DNA from: Lysobacteraceae bacterium NML93-0793
GTDB lineage: Bacteria > Pseudomonadota > Gammaproteobacteria > Xanthomonadales > Xanthomonadaceae
NCBI GenBank assembly: GCA_002324875.1
Contig: NTJG01000007.1
Coordinates: forward strand, 1-64,000
DNA: 64,000 bases
Direction: 5' to 3'
This document shows, in pieces, positions 8,275-16,756 of this stretch (position 1 is its first letter; every line of letters starts with the position of its first letter). Both the position numbers and the translations under genes were made by a program. A model generated the notes under the pieces. That model did not search any database and had not been told where the DNA came from. It worked only from the letters and a program-made list of their open reading frames with translations.

Positions 8275-8763
8275 TCAGCGACCGCGCTTGGGCGGATCAC
8301 GATCGCCCGGGCGGGCCGTGGGTGCGACGCCGCCCACCATGGTCTTCTGGAATTCCTTCCAGAACTCCATGTTGCGCTCGGTGAGCTGGTTCATCATCGT
8401 CCAGGGCGTCTGGCCGAGCAGGCCGCCCATCTGCTGGCGGAACTGCTGCTGCTGATCGAGGAACACCTGCATCGAGCGCTCGAGGTAGGTGCCCATGAAG
8501 CCCTGCATCGAATCGCCGTAGAACCGGATGATCTGGCTCAGCAGCTGGGTCGACAGCACCGGCTCGCCGTCCGACTCGTGCTCGGAAATGATCTGCAGCA
8601 GGACGGAGCGCGTGAGGTCTTCGCCGCTCTTGGCATCGCGGACTTCGAACGCCTCGCCGTCGACGATCAGCTGGCGCACGTCCTCGATGGTGATGTAGCT
8701 GGAAATCTCGGTGTCGTAGAGCCGACGGTTCGGGTATTTCTTGATGATGCGCGTTGCACTCAT
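8275..8763 (-). CDS. phaR: PhaR, polyhydroxyalkanoate synthesis repressor
   Basis: 162 residues starting MSATRIIKKYPNRRLYDTE, the signature of the PHB/PHA accumulation regulator DNA-binding domain (about 5-65), followed by the C-terminal domain with QIIRFYGDSMQGFMGTYLE and a Gln/Met-rich segment QVFLDQQQQFRQQMGG. PhaR proteins bind both DNA and PHA granules and repress phasin and PHA genes. The ATG at 8763 is chosen because the family begins there; a 54-residue upstream extension is Arg-rich and has no ribosome site. It lies between two acetoacetyl-CoA reductase genes; no PHA synthase is present in the window. Confidence 0.92.
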   Translation of the reverse strand: MSATRIIKKYPNRRLYDTEISSYITIEDVRQLIVDGEAFEVRDAKSGEDLTRSVLLQIISEHESDGEPVLSTQLLSQIIRFYGDSMQGFMGTYLERSMQVFLDQQQQFRQQMGGLLGQTPWTMMNQLTERNMEFWKEFQKTMVGGVAPTARPGDRDPPKRGR

Positions 8764-8925
8764 GAAGCCAACACTCGGGTCATTGGTGCCGCGCAGCATG
8801 GCGTAGCCCCGGAGGGCACGCAACTCGGGCGCGGACTGAATGGGGACGGATGGGGCCGTGGCGCGACCGTCCGGTCGGGTACGGACCGCGTGAGGCGCGC
8901 CGCGTTGCGCGGCGCACCCGCGCAC

Positions 8926-9666
8926 TCACCAGCCCATGTGGTGGCCGCCGTTGATGTCGAGGTTCGAGCCGGTGATCCAGGCCGCCTCGTCGGCGACGAG
9001 GAAGTTCACCGCGTAGGCGATTTCCTCGGGGCGCCCGAGCCGGCCGGTCGGAATGTCGGCGGCGATCTTCGCGCGCACGTCCTCGGGCACGGCCATCACC
9101 ATGTCGGTGGCGACGTAACCGGGCGAGACGGTGTTCACCGTGATGCCGAGCTTGGCGTTCTCGCGCGCCAGCGAAATCGTGAAGCCGTGCATACCGGCCT
9201 TGGCGGCGGCGTAGTTCGCCTGGCCGTACTGGCCCTTGAGTCCGTTGATCGAGCTGATCTGGATGATCCGGCCCCACTTGCGCTCGCGCATGCCCTCGAT
9301 CACGGGCCGGGTCACGTTGTAGATCGAATTGAGATTGGTGTTGATGACGTCCTGCCACTGGTCCGGCTTCATCTTGTGGAAGGTGCCGTCGCGGGTGATG
9401 CCGGCGTTGTTGATCAGGATGTCGACCGGTCCGAGCTGTCCCTCGATCTCGCGCACCATCGCCTCGGCGGCGACATGGTCGGTCACGTCGCCGGCTGCGA
9501 GTGCGACCTCGTAGCCGTCGGCACGCAACTGGGCCTGCCACGCCCGGGCCTTGTCCTCGTTGCGGTAGTTGGTCGCCACCCGGTAGCCGCTATCGGCCAG
9601 CCGGCGCACGATCGCCGTGCCGATTCCTCCGGTTCCTCCGGTCACCAGTGCCACGCGTGCGCTCAT
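8926..9666 (-). CDS. phaB: Acetoacetyl-CoA reductase PhaB
   Basis: 246-residue NADPH-dependent SDR. Visible motifs: TGGTGGIG (8-15), NNAGITRDGTFHKM, ISSINGLKGQYGQ, YAAAKAGMHGF with catalytic Tyr/Lys, SPGYVATDMVMAVP and the C-terminal GGHHMGW. These match PhaB, which makes (R)-3-hydroxybutyryl-CoA for PHB, better than FabG. It lies 71 bp downstream of gluQRS and 162 bp upstream of phaR on the same strand. The downstream SDR at 7460-8206 is a paralogue. Confidence 0.92.
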   Translation of the reverse strand: MSARVALVTGGTGGIGTAIVRRLADSGYRVATNYRNEDKARAWQAQLRADGYEVALAAGDVTDHVAAEAMVREIEGQLGPVDILINNAGITRDGTFHKMKPDQWQDVINTNLNSIYNVTRPVIEGMRERKWGRIIQISSINGLKGQYGQANYAAAKAGMHGFTISLARENAKLGITVNTVSPGYVATDMVMAVPEDVRAKIAADIPTGRLGRPEEIAYAVNFLVADEAAWITGSNLDINGGHHMGW

Positions 9667-9737
9667 TGCATCCCTCCGATTGCCTGCATCACCGGTGCGG
9701 CGACGCTGCAGCCAGTCTAGTCAAAGGCATCCAGGCG

Positions 9738-10607
9738 TCATGGTGCATCGCACAATCGATGGTCGTGAGGCGGGATGCGCGCGGGTTCGAAGCGCGCGCA
9801 GGCACGATCGAGAAACGACGGCACGTCCTGGACATCGGCAAACGGGGCCTGGCCGAGTTGGCGCCATGCGTGCTGTAGCGCGGGGAGCGGGGATGCCGCA
9901 TCGATCGGCAGCGCCGCATGGGATTTCGACAGCTTGCGGCCGTGTGCGTCGAGCAGCAGGGGCAGATGGACGTAGGCGGGCGTCGGCAGGCCCAGCCGGC
10001 GCTGCAGCAGGATCTGCCTTGGTGTGGAGTCCAGCAGGTCGGCGCCGCGAACGACCTCGGTCACGTGCTGCGCGGCATCGTCGACGACGACGGCGAGCTG
10101 ATAGGCCCACAGGCCATCGGCGCGACGCAGCACGAAGTCGCCGACGGCCTCGCCGACATCCTGCTCGATCCGGCCTCGCACACGATCGTCGAACGCCACC
10201 CGCGTACCGCGCGGCACGCGCAGACGGATGGCCGGATCCGGCCGCGGCGCCGATGCCGTACACCGGCCGTGATGGCGGCCACCGCTCGCCTCCAGATCCC
10301 GCCGGCTGCAGTGGCACACGAATGCTTCACCGGCCGCGAGCAGACGATCGAGGGCCTGCTGGTACAGCGCGTCGCGATCGCTCTGGCGCACGATCGGCCC
10401 GTCCCAGTCCAGGCCGAAGGCCTGCAGCATGGTGAGCTGCTGCTCGGCCATCCCTGGCACCGCGCGGACCCGGTCGACATCTTCGATGCGAACGTGCCAG
10501 AGGCCGCCGCGGCGGCGCGCCATCAGCCAACTCCCGAACGCCGCGAGCAGGGAGCCGGCATGCAGCGGACCGGTCGGAGACGGAGCGAACCGGCCCACCG
10601 TCGTCAT
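9738..10607 (-). CDS. gluQRS: Glutamyl-Q tRNA(Asp) synthetase
   Basis: 289 residues. A truncated GluRS catalytic core that transfers glutamate to queuosine of tRNA-Asp and lacks the anticodon-binding domain. The class I signature FAPSPTGPLHAGSL, the zinc-site cysteines CHC and HHGRC (about 100-120), and the KMSKS-equivalent KLSKS are present. The ATG at 10607 (MTTVGRFAPSP) matches family starts; an ATG seven codons upstream (10628) is also possible and neither has a clear ribosome site. It is divergent from htpX and probably the first gene of the gluQRS-phaB-phaR run. Confidence 0.92.
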   Translation of the reverse strand: MTTVGRFAPSPTGPLHAGSLLAAFGSWLMARRRGGLWHVRIEDVDRVRAVPGMAEQQLTMLQAFGLDWDGPIVRQSDRDALYQQALDRLLAAGEAFVCHCSRRDLEASGGRHHGRCTASAPRPDPAIRLRVPRGTRVAFDDRVRGRIEQDVGEAVGDFVLRRADGLWAYQLAVVVDDAAQHVTEVVRGADLLDSTPRQILLQRRLGLPTPAYVHLPLLLDAHGRKLSKSHAALPIDAASPLPALQHAWRQLGQAPFADVQDVPSFLDRACARFEPARIPPHDHRLCDAP

Positions 10608-10782
10608 GATGCGATCAGCGGCGATCATCGAAGCGGCGACCCGGAACTGTCCCGATCATGAACTGTCAGACGGCCTGCACGCGCGCGACACGGCGCGGGA
10701 ATTGAAATCTTAACGTGGTGGTCGCACATCCACCCAGCGCAATGCTCCGCCCCGCGCAGGCGATCGACAGACACCGACTCCG

Positions 10783-11688
10783 ATGCTCAAACGCTACGCT
10801 CTTCTCATCGCCACCAACCTCGCCGTGCTGGCCCTGGTCAGTATCGTCATGGCGGTCCTCGGCGTCAGTCCGGCGTCCTATGGCGGGCTGCTTGTGTTCG
10901 CCGCGCTGCTCGGCTTCGGCGGTGCCTTCTTCTCGCTCGCGATCTCCAAGTGGTCGGCCAAGCGTTTCACTGGCGCCCAGGTGATCACCGAGCCGCGCAA
11001 CGAGGCGGAGCGCTGGCTGCTGACGACGGTGCAGCGCCAGGCCGAGATGGTCGGCATCCGGACACCCGAAGTGGCGATCTACGACGCGCCGGAGATCAAT
11101 GCGTTCGCCACCGGCGCGCGTCGCGACGCATCGCTGGTCGCCGTGTCGACGGGACTGCTGCGTGCGATGACCCGCGACGAGGCCGAAGCCGTGCTCGCGC
11201 ACGAGGTCGCGCACGTGGCCAATGGCGACATGGTCACGATGACCCTGCTCCAGGGCGTCATGAACACCTTCGTGATCTTCCTGGCCCGGGTGGTCGGACG
11301 CGTCGTCGACGGCTACCTCAACGGTGGCCGCGACAACGGCGGCGGTGGCATCGGCTACTTCGCGGTGGTGTTCGTGCTCGACATGGTGTTCGGTCTGTTC
11401 GCCTCGATGATCACGATGTGGTTCTCGCGTCACCGCGAGTTCCGCGCCGACGAGGGCGGCGCGATGCTGGCCGGTCGCGAGAAGATGATCGCCGCGCTCG
11501 AGCGGCTGTCGCTGACCTACGGCCAGAACACGCTCCCGAAGCAGGTGGCCGCGTTCGGCATCAGCGGCGGCGTCGGCGGCGGCCTCAAGAAGCTGCTGAT
11601 GAGCCACCCGCCGCTCGAAGAGCGCATCGCCGCGCTGCGCAATGCGCCGCCGGACAGTTCGGCGGTGAAGCAGGGCATCCTGGCCTGA
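10783..11688 (+). CDS. htpX: Protease HtpX
   Basis: 301-residue inner-membrane M48 metallopeptidase for membrane-protein quality control. It has two N-terminal TM helices (5-27 and 34-54), the zinc motif HEVAH (about 142), two further TM segments ([37 protein letters not shown]), the third zinc ligand in [10 protein letters not shown], and the C-terminal [12 protein letters not shown]. Length equals the usual HtpX. The neighbour fimX converges on it through a strong terminator. Confidence 0.96.
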   Translation: MLKRYALLIATNLAVLALVSIVMAVLGVSPASYGGLLVFAALLGFGGAFFSLAISKWSAKRFTGAQVITEPRNEAERWLLTTVQRQAEMVGIRTPEVAIYDAPEINAFATGARRDASLVAVSTGLLRAMTRDEAEAVLAHEVAHVANGDMVTMTLLQGVMNTFVIFLARVVGRVVDGYLNGGRDNGGGGIGYFAVVFVLDMVFGLFASMITMWFSRHREFRADEGGAMLAGREKMIAALERLSLTYGQNTLPKQVAAFGISGGVGGGLKKLLMSHPPLEERIAALRNAPPDSSAVKQGILA

Positions 11689-11706
11689 CCCGCGCTGCGC
11701 AAGCAG

Positions 11707-11737
11707 AAAAAAGCCCGCCATCCGGCGGGCTTTTTTG
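11707..11737. terminator. Bidirectional intrinsic terminator, htpX/fimX
   Basis: GCCCGCC-ATCC-GGCGGGC hairpin (11713-11730) is flanked by an A run at 11707-11712 and a T6 run at 11731-11736. It can terminate both htpX (+) and fimX (-). Confidence 0.9.
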
Positions 11738-11823
11738 TACGGCAGCACGGCGTGCGCGCATGCGATCTGCCGGCGCTGCCCCTCGCGTGCAAGCAGGCTC
11801 TTACGACAACGTCGGACTCACGG

Positions 11824-13902
11824 TCATTCGAAGTCGTAGTTCATGCCCGGGCCGGCCGCGGCAAGGAAGTTGCCCTGCACGTAATCGATGTCGGCCGCGA
11901 ACAGGATCGACATGCTGGTGGCGTCCTGCACGAACTCGGCGATGGTGCGGATGCCGATCTGCCGCGCGCGCCGCGCGATTTCGGCGATCCGTTCCTGGTT
12001 CTCGGCATTGCCGGCCAGATCGTCGGTGAAACTGCGGTCGATCTTCAGCAGATGCGGCTGCAGGTGGGTCAGCAGCTGGAACGAATCCAGTCCCACGCCG
12101 AACTGCTCGAGCGCGAAGCGGCAGTCGAGACGGCCGATGTTCGCCGCGAACGCCTGGGCCGCCTTGAGGTGGGTGAACACCTTGGATTCCGGCAATTGCA
12201 GAACGAGGTACTCGCCGGGAACCTGGTGGGCGGCGAGCTGGGCGCCGATGAATTCCGCGAGACCTTCGTCGTCGAGCGACGCCTGGCTCACCTTCACCAG
12301 CAGCGTGGTCGGGCGGTGTTCGCGCAGGCGCTGGCCGATCGCGGCGATGGCCCGGCCGACCACATAGCGGTCGATCTCGCCGAGCATGCCGTTGTCCTCG
12401 GCAATCGACAGGAAGGCGCCGGGCGCGATGAGTTCGTCGCCGCCGTCGAGCCGCAGCAGGATCTCGTAGACCGCGGCGGTGTCGCCCTGCAGGTTGATCA
12501 CCGGCTGGTAATGCAGCAGGAAGCCGTCGTTGTCGAGCGCGCCGCGCAGGCGCGCGACCCAGGCCTGGATGCGTTCCTCCTCGACCCGATCGGTGGCGCC
12601 GGGGTCGAAGATCTCGCTGCGGTTGCCGCCCGTTCCCGATGCGGACTCGAGCGCGCGCGTCGCGCGTGCCAGCACCTGGCCGACGTTGGCGATCTTCTCG
12701 CCGATCTGTACGCCGCCGATGCTGACGCTGACCACGCTGGACCGTGCGCCGATCTCGAACAGCTGCGCGGAGAACCCGTCGCGGATGCGGTCGGCGAGGG
12801 CCGCGGTGGCGTGGTAATCGGCACCCGGCAGCAGCACGGCGAGCGTGTGCCCGGCATAGCGGGCTGCGGTCGCACCGTCGCCGATCAGGCCGCGCAGACG
12901 CTCGGCCGCCGCGGCCAGCAGATCGTCGGCGTGATCGAGGCCGATGTCGCCGAGCAGCTGATGGTGATGGTCGGGTTCGATCATCAGGAACCCGAACTGG
13001 CGGTCGGCCTGCGCGGCTTCGTCCACGGCGTCCTCGAGCGCGCGCAGGAAGGCCGGGCGGTTCAGCAGGCCGGTCACCTGGTCGCGATGGCGCAGTTCCT
13101 CGAGCTCCAGCGCCAGGTCCGGGTCGATCAGCTCACGGCGACGGAACACCACCTGCAGGCAGGGCTCGCCCTCGTACTGTGCGGTGGTGAATTCCATCGC
13201 GGCCGGAAACGCGTTGCCGTCGATGTCGCGTGCCTCGATCTCGTGGCGGGGCGGCGGCGGCTCGCCCTTGGCCAGCGACTTGAGCAGGGTCTTGAAGCCT
13301 TCCACGTGCTGCGGCGCGACCATGTCGAGCAGCGAGATGCCCTCGATGTCCTCGAACTGCTCGTAGCCGAACATCTCGAGATAGGCCCCGTTGGCACGGA
13401 TGTGCATGCCTTCGTGGATATAGGCGATGGGATCGCGCGAGGAGTCGATCAACGCGTCGCAGCGGCGCTCGGTTTCGCGCACGCGGCTTTCGAGGCGGCG
13501 CAGACTGCGGCGCGCGTCGCGATCGGACCAGGCTTCGCGCACGCTGGCCAGCAACTGCTGGGGCGCATGGCGCAGGGCCACGGTGCGGGCACCGGCGAGG
13601 ATGGATTCGACGTAGCCGGCTTCGTCGAGCGTGTCGACCAGGGCGATCACCGGCAGGTCACGGCCGGTGTCGGCGACCCGCTGCATCACCTGGGGGAACG
13701 GGATCGACGTCGCGTTGCGTGCCGCGAGCACGAGGTCGATCGCCTGGTTGCCGGCGATCCGGCTGAGTTCCTCGTCCGATTCCGGACGCGAGGGCCGCAC
13801 GGCGACGCCGGCGTTGCGCAGGCCGCTTACGATGGCTTCGGCATCTTCGACCCGGTCGTCGACGATCAGCAGGCGCAGGGCGGTGTCGGCTTGGGTCGAC
13901 AT
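11824..13902 (-). CDS. fimX: FimX-like degenerate REC-PAS-GGDEF-EAL regulator of type IV pili
   Basis: 692 residues, essentially the length of Pseudomonas FimX. Domains: REC (1-125, LLIVDDRVEDAE, but the phosphoacceptor position is Ala in IDLVLAARNA), PAS (about 145-265), GGDEF (about 275-430) whose GGDEF motif is degenerate (YAGHTLAVLLPG), and EAL (about 440-692) with EILLRL in place of EAL. This pattern of an inactive cyclase and phosphodiesterase with retained c-di-GMP binding is diagnostic for FimX, which controls pilus assembly through PilZ/PilB. GGAG lies 6 bases before the ATG. It lies 26 bp downstream of the epmB stop side. Confidence 0.88.
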   Translation of the reverse strand: MSTQADTALRLLIVDDRVEDAEAIVSGLRNAGVAVRPSRPESDEELSRIAGNQAIDLVLAARNATSIPFPQVMQRVADTGRDLPVIALVDTLDEAGYVESILAGARTVALRHAPQQLLASVREAWSDRDARRSLRRLESRVRETERRCDALIDSSRDPIAYIHEGMHIRANGAYLEMFGYEQFEDIEGISLLDMVAPQHVEGFKTLLKSLAKGEPPPPRHEIEARDIDGNAFPAAMEFTTAQYEGEPCLQVVFRRRELIDPDLALELEELRHRDQVTGLLNRPAFLRALEDAVDEAAQADRQFGFLMIEPDHHHQLLGDIGLDHADDLLAAAAERLRGLIGDGATAARYAGHTLAVLLPGADYHATAALADRIRDGFSAQLFEIGARSSVVSVSIGGVQIGEKIANVGQVLARATRALESASGTGGNRSEIFDPGATDRVEEERIQAWVARLRGALDNDGFLLHYQPVINLQGDTAAVYEILLRLDGGDELIAPGAFLSIAEDNGMLGEIDRYVVGRAIAAIGQRLREHRPTTLLVKVSQASLDDEGLAEFIGAQLAAHQVPGEYLVLQLPESKVFTHLKAAQAFAANIGRLDCRFALEQFGVGLDSFQLLTHLQPHLLKIDRSFTDDLAGNAENQERIAEIARRARQIGIRTIAEFVQDATSMSILFAADIDYVQGNFLAAAGPGMNYDFE

Positions 13903-13928
13903 CTGGGGCTCCGTGGCAGAGACCGGCG

Positions 13929-14972
13929 TTATGCCACGGGGGGGCGATTCCGTCCATGGTCGACGCCCGTCAGCGCACGCTTGGATGCGTCACCTGCGAC
14001 CTCGCGCACAAGTCGGGGCACCAGATATCCCGACTGCCGCGCGACGAGCGACGCGTGCAGCGACAGCGCGGTGGCGTCGTCGACCTCGAAATGCGCGGCG
14101 CCCGCCACCCGGTCGAGCTGGTGCAGGTAGTAGGGCAGCACGCCGGCGGCGAGCCCGCGCTCCGACAGCGCGACCAGCGCATCCGCCGAATCGTTGACGC
14201 CCCTGAGCAGCACGGCTTGGTTGAGCAGGACGGCGCCGGCGTCGCGCAGCGCCTGCATGGCCGTGTCCACGTCCGTGTCGAATTCGTTGGCGTGGTTGGC
14301 GTGGACCACCACGACCACCGGCCAGGGCAGCGAGCGCAGCCACTGGGTCAGCTCGGCATCCACCCGTTCGGGCAGCACGATCGGCAGACGGGTATGGATG
14401 CGCAGACGACGCACATGCGGAATGGCGCGCAACGCGTCGGTGAGCTCGGCGAGCTTGGGGGTGGCCAGCGACAGTGGATCGCCGCCCGACAGCAGCACCT
14501 CCTCGATCGACGGGTCTCCGGCGATCACGTCGAGCGCCGCAGCCCAGCCGCCGGCCGCAGCCGTCTCCTCGGCATACGGAAAGTGCCGGCGGAAGCAGTA
14601 GCGGCAATGCACGGCGCAGCTGCCGGTGGCCACCAGCAAGGCCCGGCCCTGGTACTTGTGGATCACGCCCTGGCCCGCCTTGGCCGCGCCGTCGCCGACC
14701 GCATCCAGGCCGAAACCGGGCACGGGACGCATTTCCGCATCGAGCGGCAGCACCTGGCGCAGCAGCGGATCGGAGGGATCGCCGTGACGCATCCGCGCGA
14801 CGAACGCGCGCGGCACCCGCAGCGGAAACTGCGCGGCCGCCGCGTCCGAGACGTCCTGCGCCAGCTCGCGCAGGCCGAGCAGGGCGAGCAGTTCGCGCGG
14901 ATCGCGCACGGCCTCACGCCAGGCCTGCTGCCAGCGACGCGGCTGCATGGGGAGAGGGGCTGCGGGTATCAT
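13929..14972 (-). CDS. epmB: EF-P (R)-beta-lysylation protein EpmB (lysine 2,3-aminomutase)
   Basis: 347-residue radical SAM, PLP-dependent aminomutase that makes (R)-beta-lysine for EF-P. The iron-sulfur motif is GSCAVHCRYCFRRHFPY (CxxxCxxC), preceded by the family string GVIHKYQGRALLVATG; LLSGGDPLS and RIHTRLPIVLPER follow. The ATG at 14972 is preferred to an upstream extension that runs into the efp promoter. It is divergent from efp, its substrate gene. The matching EpmA ligase is not in the window. Confidence 0.94.
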   Translation of the reverse strand: MIPAAPLPMQPRRWQQAWREAVRDPRELLALLGLRELAQDVSDAAAAQFPLRVPRAFVARMRHGDPSDPLLRQVLPLDAEMRPVPGFGLDAVGDGAAKAGQGVIHKYQGRALLVATGSCAVHCRYCFRRHFPYAEETAAAGGWAAALDVIAGDPSIEEVLLSGGDPLSLATPKLAELTDALRAIPHVRRLRIHTRLPIVLPERVDAELTQWLRSLPWPVVVVVHANHANEFDTDVDTAMQALRDAGAVLLNQAVLLRGVNDSADALVALSERGLAAGVLPYYLHQLDRVAGAAHFEVDDATALSLHASLVARQSGYLVPRLVREVAGDASKRALTGVDHGRNRPPVA

Positions 14973-15064
14973 GTGCGATTGAATCCGAAGAGCCGTCCGC
15001 GCGTGTCGCGGCCCGGGACCCCACATTGTAGCCGCCGGCGTACCCGGCCCAGCAGGAGCGAAAG

Positions 15065-15631
15065 ATGGCCAGTTATGGCATGAACGACGTCAAGAACGGC
15101 CAGAAGATCCTGGTCAACAACGAGCCGTGCGTCATCACCGATACCGAGTACGTGAAGCCGGGCAAGGGCCAGGCCTTCACGCGCATGAAGTACCGCAACA
15201 TCAAGAGCGGCCGCGTCGTCGAACTGACGATGAAGGCGACCGACTCGGTGGAAGTGGCGGATGTCCTGGACACCGACATGCAGTTCCTCTACGCCGACGG
15301 CGAGTACTGGCACTTCATGAACCAGGAATCCTTCGAGCAGGTGCAGGCCGACAAGGCCGGCATGGGCGGCGCCGAGAAGTGGCTCAAGGGCGAAGAGCTG
15401 TGCGTGGTCACGCTGTGGAACGGCACGCCGATCGCCGTGCAGCCGCCGAACTTCGTCGAGCTGCAGATCACCGAGACCGATCCGGGCGTCAAGGGCGACA
15501 CCGCCGGCACCGGCGGCAAGCCGGCCACGCTGGAAACCGGCGCCGTCGTCCGCGTGCCGCTGTTCGTCGCCCAGGATGAAGTGATCAAGGTCGACACCCG
15601 CTCGGGCGAATACGTCAGCCGGGTGAAGTGA
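15065..15631 (+). CDS. efp: Elongation factor P
   Basis: 188-residue three-domain EF-P that relieves ribosome stalling at polyproline. The modification loop [10 protein letters not shown] carries Lys34, the residue beta-lysylated by EpmA/EpmB; a Lys here and the adjacent epmB argue against the Arg32/EarP pathway. AGGAG lies upstream of the ATG with good spacing. The stop codon abuts a repeat-rich stretch from 15632. Confidence 0.98.
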   Translation: MASYGMNDVKNGQKILVNNEPCVITDTEYVKPGKGQAFTRMKYRNIKSGRVVELTMKATDSVEVADVLDTDMQFLYADGEYWHFMNQESFEQVQADKAGMGGAEKWLKGEELCVVTLWNGTPIAVQPPNFVELQITETDPGVKGDTAGTGGKPATLETGAVVRVPLFVAQDEVIKVDTRSGEYVSRVK

Positions 15632-16756
15632 TTGATCCGCAGCGAAATCGCGAAGCGATTTGCGTCGCGGATCAATCATCCCCGCGCAGGCGGGGATCCA
15701 GCGTCTTCGCGTGAGCGAACGGGCGTCAGCGAAATCGCGAAGCGATTCGCGTCGCGGATCCATCATCCCCGCGGCTCTCAACAGACGCATGTCTGGTCAG
15801 GCGGGTATCCAGCGTCTTCGCGTGAGCGAACGGGCGTCGGCCGGATCGCCAAGCGATTCGCATCGCGGACGGATGCTTGCGGTGCAGCTGGCCGCCGGAC
15901 GCCTGCATCCGGAACCGGCGAGAGCGGGCGCGCGTCCCGGCTGCGGCGCGGGCTCTTCGCGCTCGCGTGCCTGGCGCCGATGGCCGGCGTGCAGGCGTCG
16001 GCCGTCGACGCGCCGCGTGATCCCTGCGGCGGGCAGACGCTCTACGCCCTGACCGAAGCCGGATTGCTGCCGCCCGGCGAGGCGCAGCCGATCGTGTCGC
16101 GAGCCTGCCGGATCTGGCCCTTCGATCCGACGCTCGAACTCGCCGCCGTCGCCTACGCGACCTCGGCCGAGCGTGTCATGGGCGAGCGGTCGCTCCGGCT
16201 GGTCGTGGCCGTGCTCGACGCGCGCGACGCACGCGTGCTGTCGTCCTATCGGACCGCTCTCGACGAGGACGCGGCGTTCGCGCTGGCCGAGGACGGCCTG
16301 CTGCTCGACACCGCGCGTTACGATCTCGCACGTGGAGTGCGCGCGTTCGGTGTCGTGCTGCGCAGCGCGGCCCCGGGCCCGAGCTGTCCGGATGGGCGCA
16401 CGAACGACGAGATGACGCTGTATGTCCGCGATGGCGAAGATCTGCGTCCGGTCTTCAGCGCCAGTCTCGATGTCTGGGCGCGCGTCGAAGGCGAACCCTG
16501 CGCCTGGTCGCGCGGTCAGCGTCTGGTGACCGAGGAGGCCCGCTTCACCATCGGCGTGCAGCCCACGGTCCACAACGGGTTCGCCGATCTGCGGGTGCAG
16601 GCGAACGTCACCCGCACCGAAGCCCTCGCCGGCAGCGACCGTGAGCAGGTTTCGCAGCGGCGCGACAGTCGCGTTCTGCGTTACGACGGCACGCGCTACG
16701 ACCCCGGTGCGCTGCAGAACGGGTTCTTCTGGATACAGGAGTCAGAGAGCGAATGA
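15632..16756 (+). CDS. Unknown exported protein; true start unresolved, 5' end invaded by repeats
   Basis: The frame is open from a TTG abutting the efp stop, but residues 1-80 are encoded by repeat DNA and are unlikely to be native. A signal-peptide-like stretch (RLRRGLFALACLAPMAGVQA, about 103-122) precedes a mature region of about 250 residues with four Cys (CGGQTLY, CRIWPF, CPDGRTND, CAWSRGQR). No start codon other than the TTG lies upstream of that hydrophobic stretch; the first ATG (15980) is inside it. Either the repeat replaced the original start or initiation is non-canonical. The family is not recognised. The stop overlaps the next gene by four bases (ATGA), suggesting an operon with the amidohydrolase. 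Confidence 0.6.
   Translation: MIRSEIAKRFASRINHPRAGGDPASSRERTGVSEIAKRFASRIHHPRGSQQTHVWSGGYPASSRERTGVGRIAKRFASRTDACGAAGRRTPASGTGESGRASRLRRGLFALACLAPMAGVQASAVDAPRDPCGGQTLYALTEAGLLPPGEAQPIVSRACRIWPFDPTLELAAVAYATSAERVMGERSLRLVVAVLDARDARVLSSYRTALDEDAAFALAEDGLLLDTARYDLARGVRAFGVVLRSAAPGPSCPDGRTNDEMTLYVRDGEDLRPVFSASLDVWARVEGEPCAWSRGQRLVTEEARFTIGVQPTVHNGFADLRVQANVTRTEALAGSDREQVSQRRDSRVLRYDGTRYDPGALQNGFFWIQESESE
15636..15870 (+). repeat. Two and a half tandem copies of a roughly 100-bp dispersed repeat
   Basis: The unit (core GCGAAATCGCGAAGCGATT, then GCGTCGCGGATC, CATCATCCCCGCG, ATCCAGCGTCTTCGCGTGAG, CGAACGGGCGTC) recurs near 15636, 15729 and, partly, 15838. The second copy carries an insert containing GGCTCTCAACAGACGCATG, resembling the CGTCATTCCCGCG elements elsewhere in the window. 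It is open in the frame of the next gene. Confidence 0.8.

Noticed and set aside
11752-14130. 792-residue plus-strand frame
   Set aside because: Antisense to fimX; no domain visible, composition typical of shadow frames.
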